Counted from the first letter of the stretch, positions 17,047 through 27,010 are shown. The stretch: DNA of 64,000 nt from Streptococcus pacificus (GCF_016481305.1 NZ_JAENBO010000001.1:620001-684000); one strand, 5' to 3'. The notes: generated by a model from the letters alone, not told the origin. Numbers and translations: made by a program.

Positions 17047-17724
17047 TTAACTGAGTTGGTTGGTGTTCAATCCTACTTTTTCGGAGATAACAGAAGCATC
17101 ATCTGCACTCACGATTAATTCTTTTCCAGCACCGTCTAAAAAGAGTGCTACTTCATAAAACATTTGATCTGGAGAGTCATAATTTAAAGAAATACTATTT
17201 AATAATGCTCCTTTATATTGCGTTTCAATCAATGTCATAATATCATCAACACTTATTTGAGGTTTGTTAATTGTATAGCCAATTTCACTCGCATTCAGAA
17301 TGGATAGGATGTCTCCTTTATTGGCATCAATAACATAAAAGCTAATAGTATCATTTTCAACAATCTCAACCTCAAAATAAGGTAAATTTTCTTCGATTTT
17401 TATTTTAACTTTGCTAATGAAACCTGTCTTAGCATGTTTTAGAGCAGTTTCCATAGCTGTATCAAAGTCAATAGTGATAGGATCTATGAGTGACGACTGA
17501 TTACTTTCAGCTGTTTTGGGATCCTCTTCATTTTGTCTTTCAATGCTATCTTTAGAATCTTCTTTGATTTTATCAAAAGTTTTCTTCGCCGTTCCTTCTG
17601 TAGGAGAATTCTTATCAGGAGAATTATTTTCGGAAGAACCATTACCAATAGCAAATCCGCCTATTACAATAACTAAGATAGCAACGACTCCTGCGAGTAG
17701 CCATTTTTTTGAGTTTTCTTTCAT
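17047..17724 (-). CDS. PepSY-domain protein, membrane anchored (paralogue 2)
   Basis: 225 residues with the same plan as the protein at 13692-14327: short basic N-terminus, one TM helix at about 8-28, a charged low-complexity linker (about 30-73), then two PepSY-like repeats (FDTAMETALKHAKTGFISKVKI ... YVIDANKGDILSI and ISVDDIMTLIETQYKGALLNSISLNYDSPDQMFYEVAL). The two proteins match along their whole length, including the closing SADDAxxxSEK segment. The linker here has many Glu, Lys and Ser in place of the Asp run of paralogue 1. Function is unknown; it is single-gene with its own promoter and terminator. Confidence 0.8.
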   Translation of the reverse strand: MKENSKKWLLAGVVAILVIVIGGFAIGNGSSENNSPDKNSPTEGTAKKTFDKIKEDSKDSIERQNEEDPKTAESNQSSLIDPITIDFDTAMETALKHAKTGFISKVKIKIEENLPYFEVEIVENDTISFYVIDANKGDILSILNASEIGYTINKPQISVDDIMTLIETQYKGALLNSISLNYDSPDQMFYEVALFLDGAGKELIVSADDASVISEKVGLNTNQLS

Positions 17725-17774
17725 TCAAGTTCTCACCTTCTATTTAACAAATGAATTAATTAATTGATAGTCTT

Positions 17775-17796
17775 AGTATATCATCATTAGATGAAT
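17775..17796 (-). promoter_or_regulatory. PepSY-2 promoter sharing an element with PepSY-1
   Basis: -10 TATACT (minus strand) at 17775-17780. AGATGAAT (plus strand) at 17789-17796 is 8 bp from the -10, the same spacing as AAATGAAT in the PepSY-1 promoter. The second direct repeat is degenerate here. Confidence 0.45.
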
Positions 17797-17823
17797 AAAA
17801 ATAGAAAAATGATTGTTTCTCAT

Positions 17824-17853
17824 AAAAAAACCGGTTACATTAATAACCAGTTT
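17824..17853 (-). terminator. Terminator of alaS
   Basis: Ten-bp stem AAACTGGTTA / TAACCGGTTT (one G-T pair) followed by TTTT on the minus strand, just past the alaS stop. Confidence 0.8.
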
Positions 17854-17859
17854 CTTTTG

Positions 17860-20478
17860 TTAGATATAATCTTTAACAGTTTCAAGGAGTTTTGAAATAG
17901 CTGAAGCATCTGAACCACCAGCCATAGCCATGTCAAGTTTTCCACCACCACGTCCAGATATGATTGGAGCCAATTCTTTAACAAGATTACCTGAATGAAC
18001 ATCTTTTGATTTACTTGCTACAAGTAGGTTAACTTTTTCACCAATAGCAGCCACTAAAACAAGAACATCTGAATAATCCTTTTGTTTCCATTGATCAGCA
18101 AATGTTCTAAGTGCTCCTGCATCTGAAACATCAACCTTTTTGGCAAGTAAACGAATACCTTTAATCTCTTGAGGATTACTAAAAATCTCACCTGCTGCTA
18201 CTGAAGCTGCTTTTTCTTTTAAAATGGCATTTTCTTTTTGCAATTCACGTAATTGTTCTTGAAGACTAGCCACCTTATTTGACACTTCTTTTAATTGAGG
18301 AGCTTTAATTGTTTTCGCAATTGCTTTAAGAGCATCTTCTTGGTCACGATAAGCAAGATAAGCTTCCTTACTTGTCACAGCAATAATACGACGAGTTCCT
18401 GATCCAATACCTTCTTCTTTAATGATTTTAAACATTCCAATTTCAGAAGTATTTTCCAAGTGTGTTCCACCACACAACTCAACGGAATAGTCACTAATGG
18501 AGACAACACGTACAACCTTACCATATTTCTCACCAAAGAGTGCCATAGCACCCATTTTTTTAGCTGTATCAATATCGGTTTCTATCGTATTGATTGGAAT
18601 AGCTTCCCAAATTTTTTGGTTAATCTCTTCTTCAATTTGACGAAGTTCTTGATTAGTCAAAGCTTCAAAGTGGGTAAAATCAAAACGTAAGAAGGCTACT
18701 TCATTTAATGACCCTGCTTGAACGGCATGATTACCAACAATATGATGAAGTGCTGCATGAAGCAAGTGAGTGGCTGTATGGTTTTTCATGACACGGTAGC
18801 GACGCTCAGTGTCAATTTCTAGATAGTAGGTTTGGCCTTCTTCAAGTAGTCCTAACACTTCTACCTTGTGAAGTGGCTGACCATTTGGTGCTGATTGCAC
18901 ATCAACAACTTTAGCAACAACATCACCTGATAGGGTTTTAATGACACCATGGTCAGCAACTTGTCCACCTTTTTCAGCGTAAAATGGTGTTTCTTCAAAA
19001 ATTAAATAAGCCTCGTTCTCACTAACAGCTGAGACACGCTCATCATTTGCCACAATGGCTGATAAGCTACTTTCTATTGCCTGTGTTTCATAAAGGAAGG
19101 TTGATGGTTCTGTAATGTTAGCCAAGGTTTCATTTTGCATTCCCATTGAACCACCTTTAACGACGTTAGCACGCGCACGCTCTTGTTGTTCAGTCATTGC
19201 CATTTTGAAGCCTTCGTGATCAATGGTGAAGCCTTCATCTTCGGCTAATTCTTCTGTTAATTCAACAGGGAACCCATAGGTATCATAGAGTTTGAAAATA
19301 TCTTTGCCTTGTAATGTGGTTTGGCCTTCTTCTTTTAGCGATGCTAATAACTGTTCAAGATGAACAGAACCAGAATCAATCGTCTTAGCAAAGGTCTCTT
19401 CCTCACGCTTAATGATTTTTTCAATAAAGTCATGTTTTTCAAGCACTTCTGGATAATAGCTTTCCATGATTTGACCAACAATAACTACCAAACGGTATAA
19501 GAAGGATTCTTTAATGCCCAAACGACGGCCATGCATAACTGCACGACGAAGAAGACGACGTAAAACGTAGCCACGGCCTTCATTTCCAGGTAAAGCCCCA
19601 TCACCTATCGCAAAAGCAAGCGAACGAATATGATCGGCAATGACTTTAAAACTCATATTGTTACCATCTGGATCATAGGTTTTACCAGAAAGTTTTTCGA
19701 CTTCACGAATAATCGGCATAAAGAGGTCTGTTTCAAAGTTGGTTTTAGCCCCTTGAATAATAGCAACCATTCGTTCAAGTCCCATGCCGGTATCAATGTT
19801 TTTGTTTGGTAGTTCTTTGTACTCACTTCTTGGAATGCTTGGATCCGCATTAAATTGTGATAACACAATGTTCCAAATTTCAATATAACGGTCATTTTCA
19901 ATATCTTCTTCAAGCAAACGAATACCGATATTTTCAGGGTCAAATGCTTCGCCACGGTCAAAGAAAATCTCAGTGTCAGGCCCTGAAGGACCGGCACCAA
20001 TTTCCCAGAAGTTTTCTTCTAACGGAATTAAGTGACTTGGTTCCACACCCAACTCAATCCAACGATTATATGAGTCTTTGTCGGCTGGGTAATAGGTCAT
20101 GTAGAGTTTTTCTTTTGGAAAAGCAAACCATTCTTCACTGGTTAATAATTCAAAGGCAAAAGCAATAGCTTCTTCTCTAAAATAATCACCAATTGAAAAG
20201 TTTCCAAGCATTTCAAACATGGTGTGGTGTCTAGCTGTTTTACCAACATTTTCAATATCATTGGTTCTAATTGATTTTTGAGCATTGGTAATTCTTGGAT
20301 TTTCAGGGATGACAGAACCATCAAAATATTTTTTTAAGGTCGCGACACCTGAATTAATCCATAACAGCGTTGGGTCATTAACAGGAACAAGATTGGCAGA
20401 AGGCTCAACAGAATGTCCTTTTGATTTGAAATAGTCTAAAAACATCTGTCTAATTTCTGCACTCGTCATTTTTTTCAT
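17860..20478 (-). CDS. alaS: Alanine--tRNA ligase
   Basis: 872 residues, the normal length. It charges tRNA-Ala and edits mischarged Ser/Gly. Class II motifs are visible in the N-terminal catalytic domain ([37 protein letters not shown]); the editing domain has the metal-binding [12 protein letters not shown] and CGGTHLENT motifs; a coiled coil and the C-terminal DHHA1-type domain ([18 protein letters not shown]) follow. It lies 31 nt after the LURP-one gene and both are downstream of an alanine T-box, so its expression should rise when tRNA-Ala is uncharged. Confidence 0.97.
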   Translation of the reverse strand: MKKMTSAEIRQMFLDYFKSKGHSVEPSANLVPVNDPTLLWINSGVATLKKYFDGSVIPENPRITNAQKSIRTNDIENVGKTARHHTMFEMLGNFSIGDYFREEAIAFAFELLTSEEWFAFPKEKLYMTYYPADKDSYNRWIELGVEPSHLIPLEENFWEIGAGPSGPDTEIFFDRGEAFDPENIGIRLLEEDIENDRYIEIWNIVLSQFNADPSIPRSEYKELPNKNIDTGMGLERMVAIIQGAKTNFETDLFMPIIREVEKLSGKTYDPDGNNMSFKVIADHIRSLAFAIGDGALPGNEGRGYVLRRLLRRAVMHGRRLGIKESFLYRLVVIVGQIMESYYPEVLEKHDFIEKIIKREEETFAKTIDSGSVHLEQLLASLKEEGQTTLQGKDIFKLYDTYGFPVELTEELAEDEGFTIDHEGFKMAMTEQQERARANVVKGGSMGMQNETLANITEPSTFLYETQAIESSLSAIVANDERVSAVSENEAYLIFEETPFYAEKGGQVADHGVIKTLSGDVVAKVVDVQSAPNGQPLHKVEVLGLLEEGQTYYLEIDTERRYRVMKNHTATHLLHAALHHIVGNHAVQAGSLNEVAFLRFDFTHFEALTNQELRQIEEEINQKIWEAIPINTIETDIDTAKKMGAMALFGEKYGKVVRVVSISDYSVELCGGTHLENTSEIGMFKIIKEEGIGSGTRRIIAVTSKEAYLAYRDQEDALKAIAKTIKAPQLKEVSNKVASLQEQLRELQKENAILKEKAASVAAGEIFSNPQEIKGIRLLAKKVDVSDAGALRTFADQWKQKDYSDVLVLVAAIGEKVNLLVASKSKDVHSGNLVKELAPIISGRGGGKLDMAMAGGSDASAISKLLETVKDYI

Positions 20479-20509
20479 TCTTTATTTTCCTTTTCTTTTT
20501 ATCAGTAGT

Positions 20510-21010
20510 TTAATGTGACGCTGAAGAACTTGCTGCTGCAGTTTCTTCTTTTACTCGATCTATAGCAATGACAAGCGAGATAACCAAATCACTATAATTG
20601 TCATCAAAAACCTCTACATTATATGTTGAAGTCAATTTAAACCATTCTTCAGAGATAGTGGCAACTAATTGGTCGTGTAAAAACAGACTAAAATTCATTG
20701 ACCAAATGTCGCCTTTAACAACCATGCCCAAGTTTTCAATGCGATACTTTGGTTTAAAGAAAGACCAGTCTTTGATGATAACAAACTGTCTGCCATCAGC
20801 TAATTCAACATCGAACTTTGGAAGAAAGGTCCACAGTCTTTTTGTAATTTGGCTTACCATATTACCGTTCATATCAGTGATGGTATAGCGCTTAGGAATT
20901 TCTAAAAAACTACCCGCCACCTCATAATGAGAATTATTCTCACTGTCTTTGATATAAAATTTTCCACCAAGTGACCACATTTTTTGTTTGATATGAAATA
21001 GTTTAGTCAT
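20510..21010 (-). CDS. LURP-one-related (YxjI-like) protein
   Basis: 166 residues from the ATG at 21010 (GAAGGAGTTAGTT before it). The sequence MTKLFHIKQKMWSLGGKFYIKD followed by beta-strand repeats of the type YEVAGSFLEIPKRYTITDMNG and YRIENLGMVVKGDIW matches the tubby-like LURP-one-related family, whose biochemical role in bacteria is unknown. The C-terminus is a short Ala/Ser tail. It stands between the alanine T-box leader and alaS, so it should be induced on alanine starvation together with alaS. Confidence 0.8.
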   Translation of the reverse strand: MTKLFHIKQKMWSLGGKFYIKDSENNSHYEVAGSFLEIPKRYTITDMNGNMVSQITKRLWTFLPKFDVELADGRQFVIIKDWSFFKPKYRIENLGMVVKGDIWSMNFSLFLHDQLVATISEEWFKLTSTYNVEVFDDNYSDLVISLVIAIDRVKEETAAASSSASH

Positions 21011-21023
21011 AACTAACTCCTTC

Positions 21024-21200
21024 AAAAAAACAAGTCCACTAAAGAAGGGCGAAAACCGCGGTACCACCTTCATTCAATGAACTTGTCATTCTTCATGATT
21101 TATTATTAAATTTTTTATTAAGTAGCATGTTTTTAGAGTTTGAATGGCTTGCATCAACCGCCACTTTTCTGGTTCAAACCGATTAAAAACAATTCTTAAC
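21024..21200 (-). promoter_or_regulatory. Alanine-specific T-box riboswitch
   Basis: The minus strand carries the T-box core AATGAAGGTGGTACCGCGG at 21056-21074. A compact stem I is formed by TTAAG (21195-21199) with CTTAA (21118-21122) and TTTTTA (21184-21189) with TAAAAA (21130-21135); the internal loop between them holds GCU at 21124-21126 followed by A, matching the alanine codon. A terminator forms from ACAAGTTCATTGAATGAAGG (21067-21086) and CCTTCTTTAGTGGACTTGT (21030-21048) followed by seven T. The T-box sequence overlaps the 5' arm, giving the usual antiterminator switch. The specifier choice is by my own folding. Confidence 0.88.
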
Positions 21201-21206
21201 AAGACT

Positions 21207-21235
21207 ATTATACGTTCTTTAAAGACTTTCGTCAA
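21207..21235 (-). promoter_or_regulatory. Sigma-A promoter of the T-box / LURP-one / alaS transcript
   Basis: TTGACG (21230-21235), 17-bp spacer, TATAAT (21207-21212) on the minus strand. The -35 begins 9 nt past the prsA stop codon. Confidence 0.8.
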
Positions 21236-21243
21236 TAAAGAAA

Positions 21244-22251
21244 TTAGTTTTTATCATCTGATTTCTTGTCATCAGATTCTTTTTTGTCTTTAGATTCTTT
21301 ATCATCTGATTTCTTATCATCAGATCCTTTTTCATCTGTCGCTTGATTAGCATCTGTTGGCGCAAATTGAGACAAGACATTTGCAAATGAATCATCTTTG
21401 ATTTTAACGTTGGCTTTATCAAGCGCTTCAGAAATCACAACATTTCTAAAAGCAGGGTCATTGGTTTTTTGAGTAACAAACATTTCTTTCAAACGTTTTT
21501 TATAGGTTTTCCAATCAGCATCTTTGTCAGCTTTTTTAGTTGTTTTAACAATATAGTAGTTAGTTCTATAAGTTGAAGTATCAACGATTGGAACTACTCC
21601 AGAAATACCGTTAACATCAAGAGCAAATGCTGTTTTCATCACATCTGGCAAGACCTTGTTGTCAGCAGAGTCAAAGGTAACTTCAATATTATCTTTATCT
21701 AATGATTTTTCTTGAGCGATTTTAGCAAAATCTGCACCTTCAGCTCTTACTTCTTCTAAAGTAGCATTTGCAGCTTCTTCTGAATCAAGAACAATTACTT
21801 GAGCTGTTGTTTCAGGAGTATAATTCTCATAAGCCATTTGGTAGGCTTCGTCATTTAACTCTTTTTCAGCCGCCTTGTTAATAGCATATTCAAGTAATTT
21901 TTCAAGACGAATGGTTTTCTTATATTGTTCAGCAGTTGTTCCTGCTTGAGCTAAAGCTTGTTCAAACTGATCACCATATTGTTTGGCATTTTCATTATAA
22001 GCATCAGTAACTTCTTTATCTGACACTTTATCTCCGTATTGATCTTCAAATACACGTTCCAAAATCAAGGTTACCATAGATTGTTGAGCAGCGGTTGAAG
22101 ACTTGACTTCATTATAAAAATCAGAAAGTGTGATGGTATCACCTTTCATAGTTGCTAACTTATCATCAGCACCCTTACTTGTTGAACAAGCTGCCAATGT
22201 AACAACTGATAACAAGGTTACTAAACCTGTTGCAAATAGACGTTTTTTCAT
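21244..22251 (-). CDS. prsA: Foldase lipoprotein PrsA (parvulin-type peptidyl-prolyl isomerase)
   Basis: 335 residues. Lipoprotein signal with lipobox LAAC (Cys22). PrsA assists folding of secreted proteins on the outer face of the membrane. The N-terminal chaperone region is followed by a parvulin-like domain around 145-240 (QVIVLDSEEAANATLEEV ... DVNGISGVVPI); many streptococcal members have little isomerase activity. The last 35 or so residues are an unusual Asp/Lys/Ser low-complexity tail (repeats of DDKKSDDK type). Between its stop and the T-box promoter there is no separate terminator, so the T-box terminator may also end this transcript. Confidence 0.93.
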   Translation of the reverse strand: MKKRLFATGLVTLLSVVTLAACSTSKGADDKLATMKGDTITLSDFYNEVKSSTAAQQSMVTLILERVFEDQYGDKVSDKEVTDAYNENAKQYGDQFEQALAQAGTTAEQYKKTIRLEKLLEYAINKAAEKELNDEAYQMAYENYTPETTAQVIVLDSEEAANATLEEVRAEGADFAKIAQEKSLDKDNIEVTFDSADNKVLPDVMKTAFALDVNGISGVVPIVDTSTYRTNYYIVKTTKKADKDADWKTYKKRLKEMFVTQKTNDPAFRNVVISEALDKANVKIKDDSFANVLSQFAPTDANQATDEKGSDDKKSDDKESKDKKESDDKKSDDKN

Positions 22252-22287
22252 TATTAATATTACTCCTTATTTATCATTAACTTCATT

Positions 22288-22296
22288 ATTATACCA
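22288..22296 (-). promoter_or_regulatory. Extended -10 promoter of prsA
   Basis: TGGTATAAT on the minus strand 36 nt before the prsA ATG, in the 63-nt gap after the methyltransferase gene; AAGGAG precedes the start codon. Confidence 0.55.
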
Positions 22297-22314
22297 TAAT
22301 GTCTTAAAAAAAAC

Positions 22315-23022
22315 TTAATCTTCTATAGTAATCGCATCAGAATTTTTTCGTAATAACAATAGCCCATCTCCTAAAGGTAGAATGGTTGCTGTCAACTCTT
22401 GATGCTGTAAGGTTGTTTCAAATAATTTTTGTAAGCCACGGTAGATTGTTCTTTGACCACGACGAACATCTTCGATAGGTTTAACAATATCACCACCTTG
22501 AAAAACATCATCAAAAACAATGACACCACCGACTTCTAAATGTTGTAAGATATCAGGCAAAAAGACGATATATTTTGATTTGGCTGAATCCATAAACACA
22601 AAATCAAAGGTGTCTTCAAGAGTTGCTAAAAGGTCACTCGCATCACCTTCTAAGAGTGTGATTTGTTTTCTGGTATCATACTTAGCGAAATTAGTTTTTG
22701 CAAACCCAATCATTTCTTCATTTCTGTCAATCGTTGTGATTTTAGCGTTTGGAGCATTTTCTGCCATTAATAATGCCGAAAAACCAATAGCCGTTCCTAC
22801 TTCTAGAATCTTTTTAGGGGATAGTGTTTGCATTAAAAATCTAAAGTAGGAAACAATTTCAGGCTGGATAATGGGAATGTTTTCTTTTCTTGCAAAGTCT
22901 TCTAGCACTTTTAAATGACCAGTATTGTCTTTTTGAGCCGTTCTCATGAATGTCAGAATATCGTCTTTTATGACTGGGCGCCTCATATTATGATTGGCAT
23001 TTTTACTGTATGATTTCACCAT
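22315..23022 (-). CDS. O-methyltransferase, TrmR-like
   Basis: 235 residues. A class I SAM-dependent methyltransferase of the small O-methyltransferase family: SAM motif ILEVGTAIGFSALLMAE near residue 72, acidic TTIDRNEEM near 98, and metal-binding type motif DFVFMDSAKSKY near 140. The closest described relatives are the bacterial TrmR proteins that methylate 5-hydroxyuridine at tRNA position 34, but catechol-type methyltransferases look similar. The start MVKSYSKNANHNMRRP fits the family although the GGAGA site is 18 nt away. It sits in a conserved chain pepF-GNAT-HAD-this gene-prsA. Confidence 0.82.
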   Translation of the reverse strand: MVKSYSKNANHNMRRPVIKDDILTFMRTAQKDNTGHLKVLEDFARKENIPIIQPEIVSYFRFLMQTLSPKKILEVGTAIGFSALLMAENAPNAKITTIDRNEEMIGFAKTNFAKYDTRKQITLLEGDASDLLATLEDTFDFVFMDSAKSKYIVFLPDILQHLEVGGVIVFDDVFQGGDIVKPIEDVRRGQRTIYRGLQKLFETTLQHQELTATILPLGDGLLLLRKNSDAITIED

Positions 23023-23062
23023 GATTTTTTATTATTACTTCTCCTATTGGATTAACTTGACT

Positions 23063-23668
23063 TTAAAATAGCTGTTTGATTTCTTCTAATGTTTTAATGT
23101 GCTGATTATCTTTTGAGGTTTCTATACCAAGATTAATACTTTTGATGCCACTATTTACTGCCAATTCTTTATCTAATTTACGATCGCCAATATAATAGGC
23201 AGAGGCCTTGTCAAAATGGTATTTATCAACAAGGTAATCAACCGCTTCTGGATCAGGTTTACGCTTAAAACCTGAATCCCCCGTCAATACTTCCTCAAAA
23301 TAATCAGAAATCCCTAGTTTTTTTAAAACGGAAAATGTATTATCCCCCTTATGGGTATACATGAAATTCTTAATGCCTTGTGAGCGTGTCCATTCTAAAA
23401 TAGAAAGAGCACCCGGCATTAATCGAAACTCATCATCTCTTTTTAGAACATCTTCTGACATCACTTTTTTAATGAGTTCAAAAGAAATCCCAGTTTCAAT
23501 AGATTTTTCAAATAATAATTTACCGATAGACTCTTCTAAGATAAACGTTTTGATAGGTTCTCTTTCAAATGACCAGTTAAAGTGTTTGTAAGTCACTTCT
23601 ATTGAAGCAAGCATGGCATCATATGAATCGATTAAGGTGCCATCTAAATCCCAAATAAAAGTCGTCAT
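23063..23668 (-). CDS. HAD-superfamily hydrolase
   Basis: 201 residues. Motif I WDLDGTLIDSYDAM is at residues 6-19, a helical cap follows, motif II YTHKG is near 107, motif III includes Lys in GFKRKPDPEAV near 135 and motif IV YIGDRKLDKELA near 158. This is the phosphoglycolate-phosphatase-like subfamily, with the substrate unknown. Its ATG overlaps the stop of the GNAT gene by 4 nt (ATGA), so the two are translationally coupled. Confidence 0.85.
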   Translation of the reverse strand: MTTFIWDLDGTLIDSYDAMLASIEVTYKHFNWSFEREPIKTFILEESIGKLLFEKSIETGISFELIKKVMSEDVLKRDDEFRLMPGALSILEWTRSQGIKNFMYTHKGDNTFSVLKKLGISDYFEEVLTGDSGFKRKPDPEAVDYLVDKYHFDKASAYYIGDRKLDKELAVNSGIKSINLGIETSKDNQHIKTLEEIKQLF

Positions 23669-24192
23669 GCGGTAATCCTTTCTAAATTGATCCAGTAACG
23701 CGCTAATTTTTTACCATCAGCCGTAGTGATAATATCTTGTAATTTCCCACCGACTTTCTCAATAGCTCTACGACTAGCAATATTATCTTCTAAGGCAGTG
23801 ATAAAAATATCATAAATATGTCTTTCTTTATATCTTTCAAAAGCAAAAAATAATAGTTTAGTAACAATCCCTTGCCTACGATAAGAAGAAAGGGTGGCAT
23901 AGCCAATATGACCACCTATTTCAGACAAGTTTCCTTTTTCTAGTTCCCAACGACACGAAATTTTAGCTAAAATCTCCTGATTACGAAAGTAATAATAGGA
24001 AGTCACCGTTGACCAATCAGGTTGGTCTGATAATGTTTCCAATTGTTTGGTTTTTTGGTAAAAACTAGAGTAATCATCAATTAGTCTTGTTTCTATAAAA
24101 GGATTCCCTGCTTCTTTTTCTTCGGTCAACAAGTGATTAAAGGTGTTAAAAGCTTTTTCATCTGATAATCGAAGGGTTCTAATGTCATCCAT
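23665..24192 (-). CDS. GNAT-family N-acetyltransferase
   Basis: 175 residues. The acetyl-CoA-binding loop is seen in HIGYATLSSYRRQGIVTKLLFFAFE (R-R-Q-G-I-V) around residues 94-118, followed by ITALEDNIASRRAIEKVGGKL. The fold is that of protein or small-molecule acetyltransferases; the substrate is not predictable. AAGGAGCTAAGGT precedes the ATG. It lies 34 nt after pepF and overlaps the HAD gene by 4 nt. Confidence 0.85.
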   Translation of the reverse strand: MDDIRTLRLSDEKAFNTFNHLLTEEKEAGNPFIETRLIDDYSSFYQKTKQLETLSDQPDWSTVTSYYYFRNQEILAKISCRWELEKGNLSEIGGHIGYATLSSYRRQGIVTKLLFFAFERYKERHIYDIFITALEDNIASRRAIEKVGGKLQDIITTADGKKLARYWINLERITA

Positions 24193-24226
24193 ACCTTAGC
24201 TCCTTTTCAAAGATTGTGAGGAATTG

Positions 24227-26026
24227 TTAACGGATTACTTTTTTAACAAGTTCTTCAAAGGCATCTAAGCGTTCTTCAAAAACGTTGAAGGCTTCATCTA
24301 AATAGTCAGTAGCTGTCATATCCACACCAGCTTTTTTGATAACATTTAAAGCATAGTCTGAATTGCCTGCTTTAAGATAGTTCAGGTAGTTTTCTTTATC
24401 TTCTTTTGTACCATGAACAATCTTGTTAGCAAGATAACTTGCTGCTGCAAAGCCTGTTGCGTATTGATAAACATAGAAATTGTAGTAGAAATGAGGTATT
24501 CTAGCCCATTCGTATTGAATTTGTGGGTTATCTTCTTTGGCAAGTCCATAATATTTTTCGTTTAAATCAGCATATAACTCATTTAAAAATTCACTGGTTA
24601 ATACTTCACCATCTTGATCGGCCTTATGAATAGCTTCTTCAAATTCAGCAAATTGTGTTTGTCTAAAGACGGTTCCTCTAAAGCCATCCAAATAGTGGTT
24701 TAAAATGGCAAAACGTGTGTGATCATCCGTCACTTCTTCTAATAATTTTTCTGTCAAAATATTTTCATTGGTAGTTGAAGCAATTTCAGCAAGGAATATA
24801 CTGTAATCCCCATAAACATAAGGCTGGTTTTCACGCGTAAATACAGAATGAAGACTGTGGCCAGTTTCATGGACTAAGGTATAGAAATTATCGAGATTAT
24901 CTTGCCAGTTAAGTAGCATAAAGGCATTGGTATCGTATGAACCGCCTGAATAGGCACCAGAGCGTTTGCCTTTATTTTCATAAACATCAATCCAACGTTC
25001 ACTAAATGCTCTCTTAACACGTTCTGAGTAGTCTTTTCCTAAAATCGCCAAGACTTCTTCTGATTTTTTCAAAGCCTCCTCATAAGAAATACTCATGTCA
25101 GTTTCTGCTAAAGGTGTATATAAATCATACATTTTTAAATCATCTAGACCTAAGATTTCCTTACGGAGTTTGATGTAACGATGTAGTAATGGCAGATGTT
25201 TGTGAACAGCCTTTACTAAGGTGTCAAAAACAGTTTCAGGAATATGATTTTGTGCCAAAGCAGCTGCCCTTGCTGTTTTATAGTTTCTCACCTTAGCATT
25301 TAAGTTATGAACCTTAACATTGGTTTGAAGTGTCTTGGCATAAGTGTGTTGGTACTGTTCATAGACACTGTATAAGGCTTCATAAACAGATTTTCTGACC
25401 TCTCTGTTTTTTGATTCCACTAAGCTAATATAATTTCCGTGTGAGAGTTGAACATCGTTGCCGTCTTCATCTTTAACCATTGGAAAAACAATGTCGGCAT
25501 TATCTAAGATGGCAAAGGTTTCAGCTGGTGATTCAAAAATTTCGCTGGTAGCTGCCAACAACGCTTCTTCAGCTTGTGTCAATACGTGCTCTTTTTGTTT
25601 TAATAACTTATCAAAATAGTGAGCATAGTCGTTTAATTTTTCTTCTTCCTCAAGAAAACGCTCATAATCAGCCTTTTCTAAGGTCATGAATTCCGGTTCA
25701 TAAAAGGCAAAAGTTTCATTGAATTTAGCAAAAATAGCCGTTGCTTTTGCTTGAAATTCTTGGTATTTAGCTACAGTTGTGTCTTGATCATTTTTCATAG
25801 AAGCATAGACATAAACTTTTTCAATACGACGCATGATGTCTAATTGAGCTTCAGTGACCGTTAATAATTGACGACTTGAATCAAGTAAGTGACCCTCATA
25901 TTGTTTAGCAGCGTCTAACTCTTTAGATATTAATGCTAACTCTTTTTCCCATAAATCATCTGTCGCAAAAATGGTGGTTAAATCCCATTTGTATTCTTCA
26001 TTGATATCTTGTCTATTATGACTCAT
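24227..26026 (-). CDS. pepF: Oligoendopeptidase F
   Basis: 599 residues, M3 family zinc metallopeptidase, cleaving peptides of about 7-17 residues in the cytoplasm. The HETGHS zinc motif (HExxH) is near residue 387 with the downstream Glu in [11 protein letters not shown]. The length and the start [16 protein letters not shown] are normal for streptococcal PepF/PepB. It is 27 nt after coiA and may be induced with it during competence, as well as read from other promoters. Confidence 0.95.
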   Translation of the reverse strand: MSHNRQDINEEYKWDLTTIFATDDLWEKELALISKELDAAKQYEGHLLDSSRQLLTVTEAQLDIMRRIEKVYVYASMKNDQDTTVAKYQEFQAKATAIFAKFNETFAFYEPEFMTLEKADYERFLEEEEKLNDYAHYFDKLLKQKEHVLTQAEEALLAATSEIFESPAETFAILDNADIVFPMVKDEDGNDVQLSHGNYISLVESKNREVRKSVYEALYSVYEQYQHTYAKTLQTNVKVHNLNAKVRNYKTARAAALAQNHIPETVFDTLVKAVHKHLPLLHRYIKLRKEILGLDDLKMYDLYTPLAETDMSISYEEALKKSEEVLAILGKDYSERVKRAFSERWIDVYENKGKRSGAYSGGSYDTNAFMLLNWQDNLDNFYTLVHETGHSLHSVFTRENQPYVYGDYSIFLAEIASTTNENILTEKLLEEVTDDHTRFAILNHYLDGFRGTVFRQTQFAEFEEAIHKADQDGEVLTSEFLNELYADLNEKYYGLAKEDNPQIQYEWARIPHFYYNFYVYQYATGFAAASYLANKIVHGTKEDKENYLNYLKAGNSDYALNVIKKAGVDMTATDYLDEAFNVFEERLDAFEELVKKVIR

Positions 26027-26053
26027 AATCCTCTCCTTTGTATCTCTTTTTAC

Positions 26054-27010
26054 TTATTGTATTGTATCATAAAATTTTGGTGGGTATAATGTTTGGTGAC
26101 TTTTATTTGCAATTTTTTGATAATAACTTTCAAAAGCAGAATAATAAGCGCTTAAATCGTAAACAACCTGAACAAAGCCTTTATCACAAGTAAGGGGTCT
26201 AACTTGAGGAAAAAATTCATCTAAATCCTTCAACAAAAGATTATCACCGTTTTGATAGGCCACTTCTTGTTTTTTTAACCATTTTGGTGATTTATAATAA
26301 AGCTGTTTTTGAATATAAAAAATAAGGTCTTCAGCCATTTTAACCTGATAACTACTCATTTTTTGTTGTTGAAAAGGAAATCTCAAGAACGTCAACAAAT
26401 CACCAGTAAAAGAACAAGTTTTTTCAAGGTAATGAAGAGTTCCTTTTAAATCCTCATAAATAAGATACTTTAATCTCAAACACTTTTGCTTCAAATCAAG
26501 CTCCCACAGATGAAAACCTATATTATTAGAAAAATAAAGAAATTGTTTTTGTAAAGAATTAATACGGTCTTTAAGCCAGAGTTTCTGGCCTAAAAGCCAA
26601 AGAACGGTAAAGTTGTTTTTTTGATAGCTTACTGTTCTTTGTCGTAATCGTTTTTGTGATAGGGGACTGCACTGAATTTCTAAAGCTAATGATTGGTTAA
26701 CTAGTAGATCAGCAATTTGATTGAGTTTTGGTAAAACGGCTTCAATAATCACTTGATCTTGTTTCACTAAGGAATGATACAATTCTGATTTTAAGCCTAT
26801 ATGTTCATCGCTTTCGTTTTCATAAGAAAAAAGACAATCTTTTAATTGTACATGAGCAAAATGTGCTTTATAAATTTCACCAAACCTTAATCTGACAGCT
26901 TGCCTACAAGCACAGCAAGTAAATTTCTCTTTGATCAGTGCTTTTTTATCAAGATAAGATATAGTGATTAGATTGATTCGTTTTCCATTTTTATCATTTG
27001 CTGTCAGCAT
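26054..27010 (-). CDS. coiA: Competence protein CoiA
   Basis: 318 residues from the ATG at 27010 (AAGGGGATTT before it). CoiA is a late competence protein that works in the cytoplasm at the step after DNA uptake, helping DprA/RecA-mediated recombination. The N-terminal part has a CCAC cysteine cluster near residue 30 typical of the CoiA N-domain; the middle has a PD-(D/E)xK-like core (IADLLVNQSLALEIQCSP) near 110-128. A cin-box lies 30 nt upstream, in line with SigX control. Confidence 0.92.
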   Translation of the reverse strand: MLTANDKNGKRINLITISYLDKKALIKEKFTCCACRQAVRLRFGEIYKAHFAHVQLKDCLFSYENESDEHIGLKSELYHSLVKQDQVIIEAVLPKLNQIADLLVNQSLALEIQCSPLSQKRLRQRTVSYQKNNFTVLWLLGQKLWLKDRINSLQKQFLYFSNNIGFHLWELDLKQKCLRLKYLIYEDLKGTLHYLEKTCSFTGDLLTFLRFPFQQQKMSSYQVKMAEDLIFYIQKQLYYKSPKWLKKQEVAYQNGDNLLLKDLDEFFPQVRPLTCDKGFVQVVYDLSAYYSAFESYYQKIANKSHQTLYPPKFYDTIQ

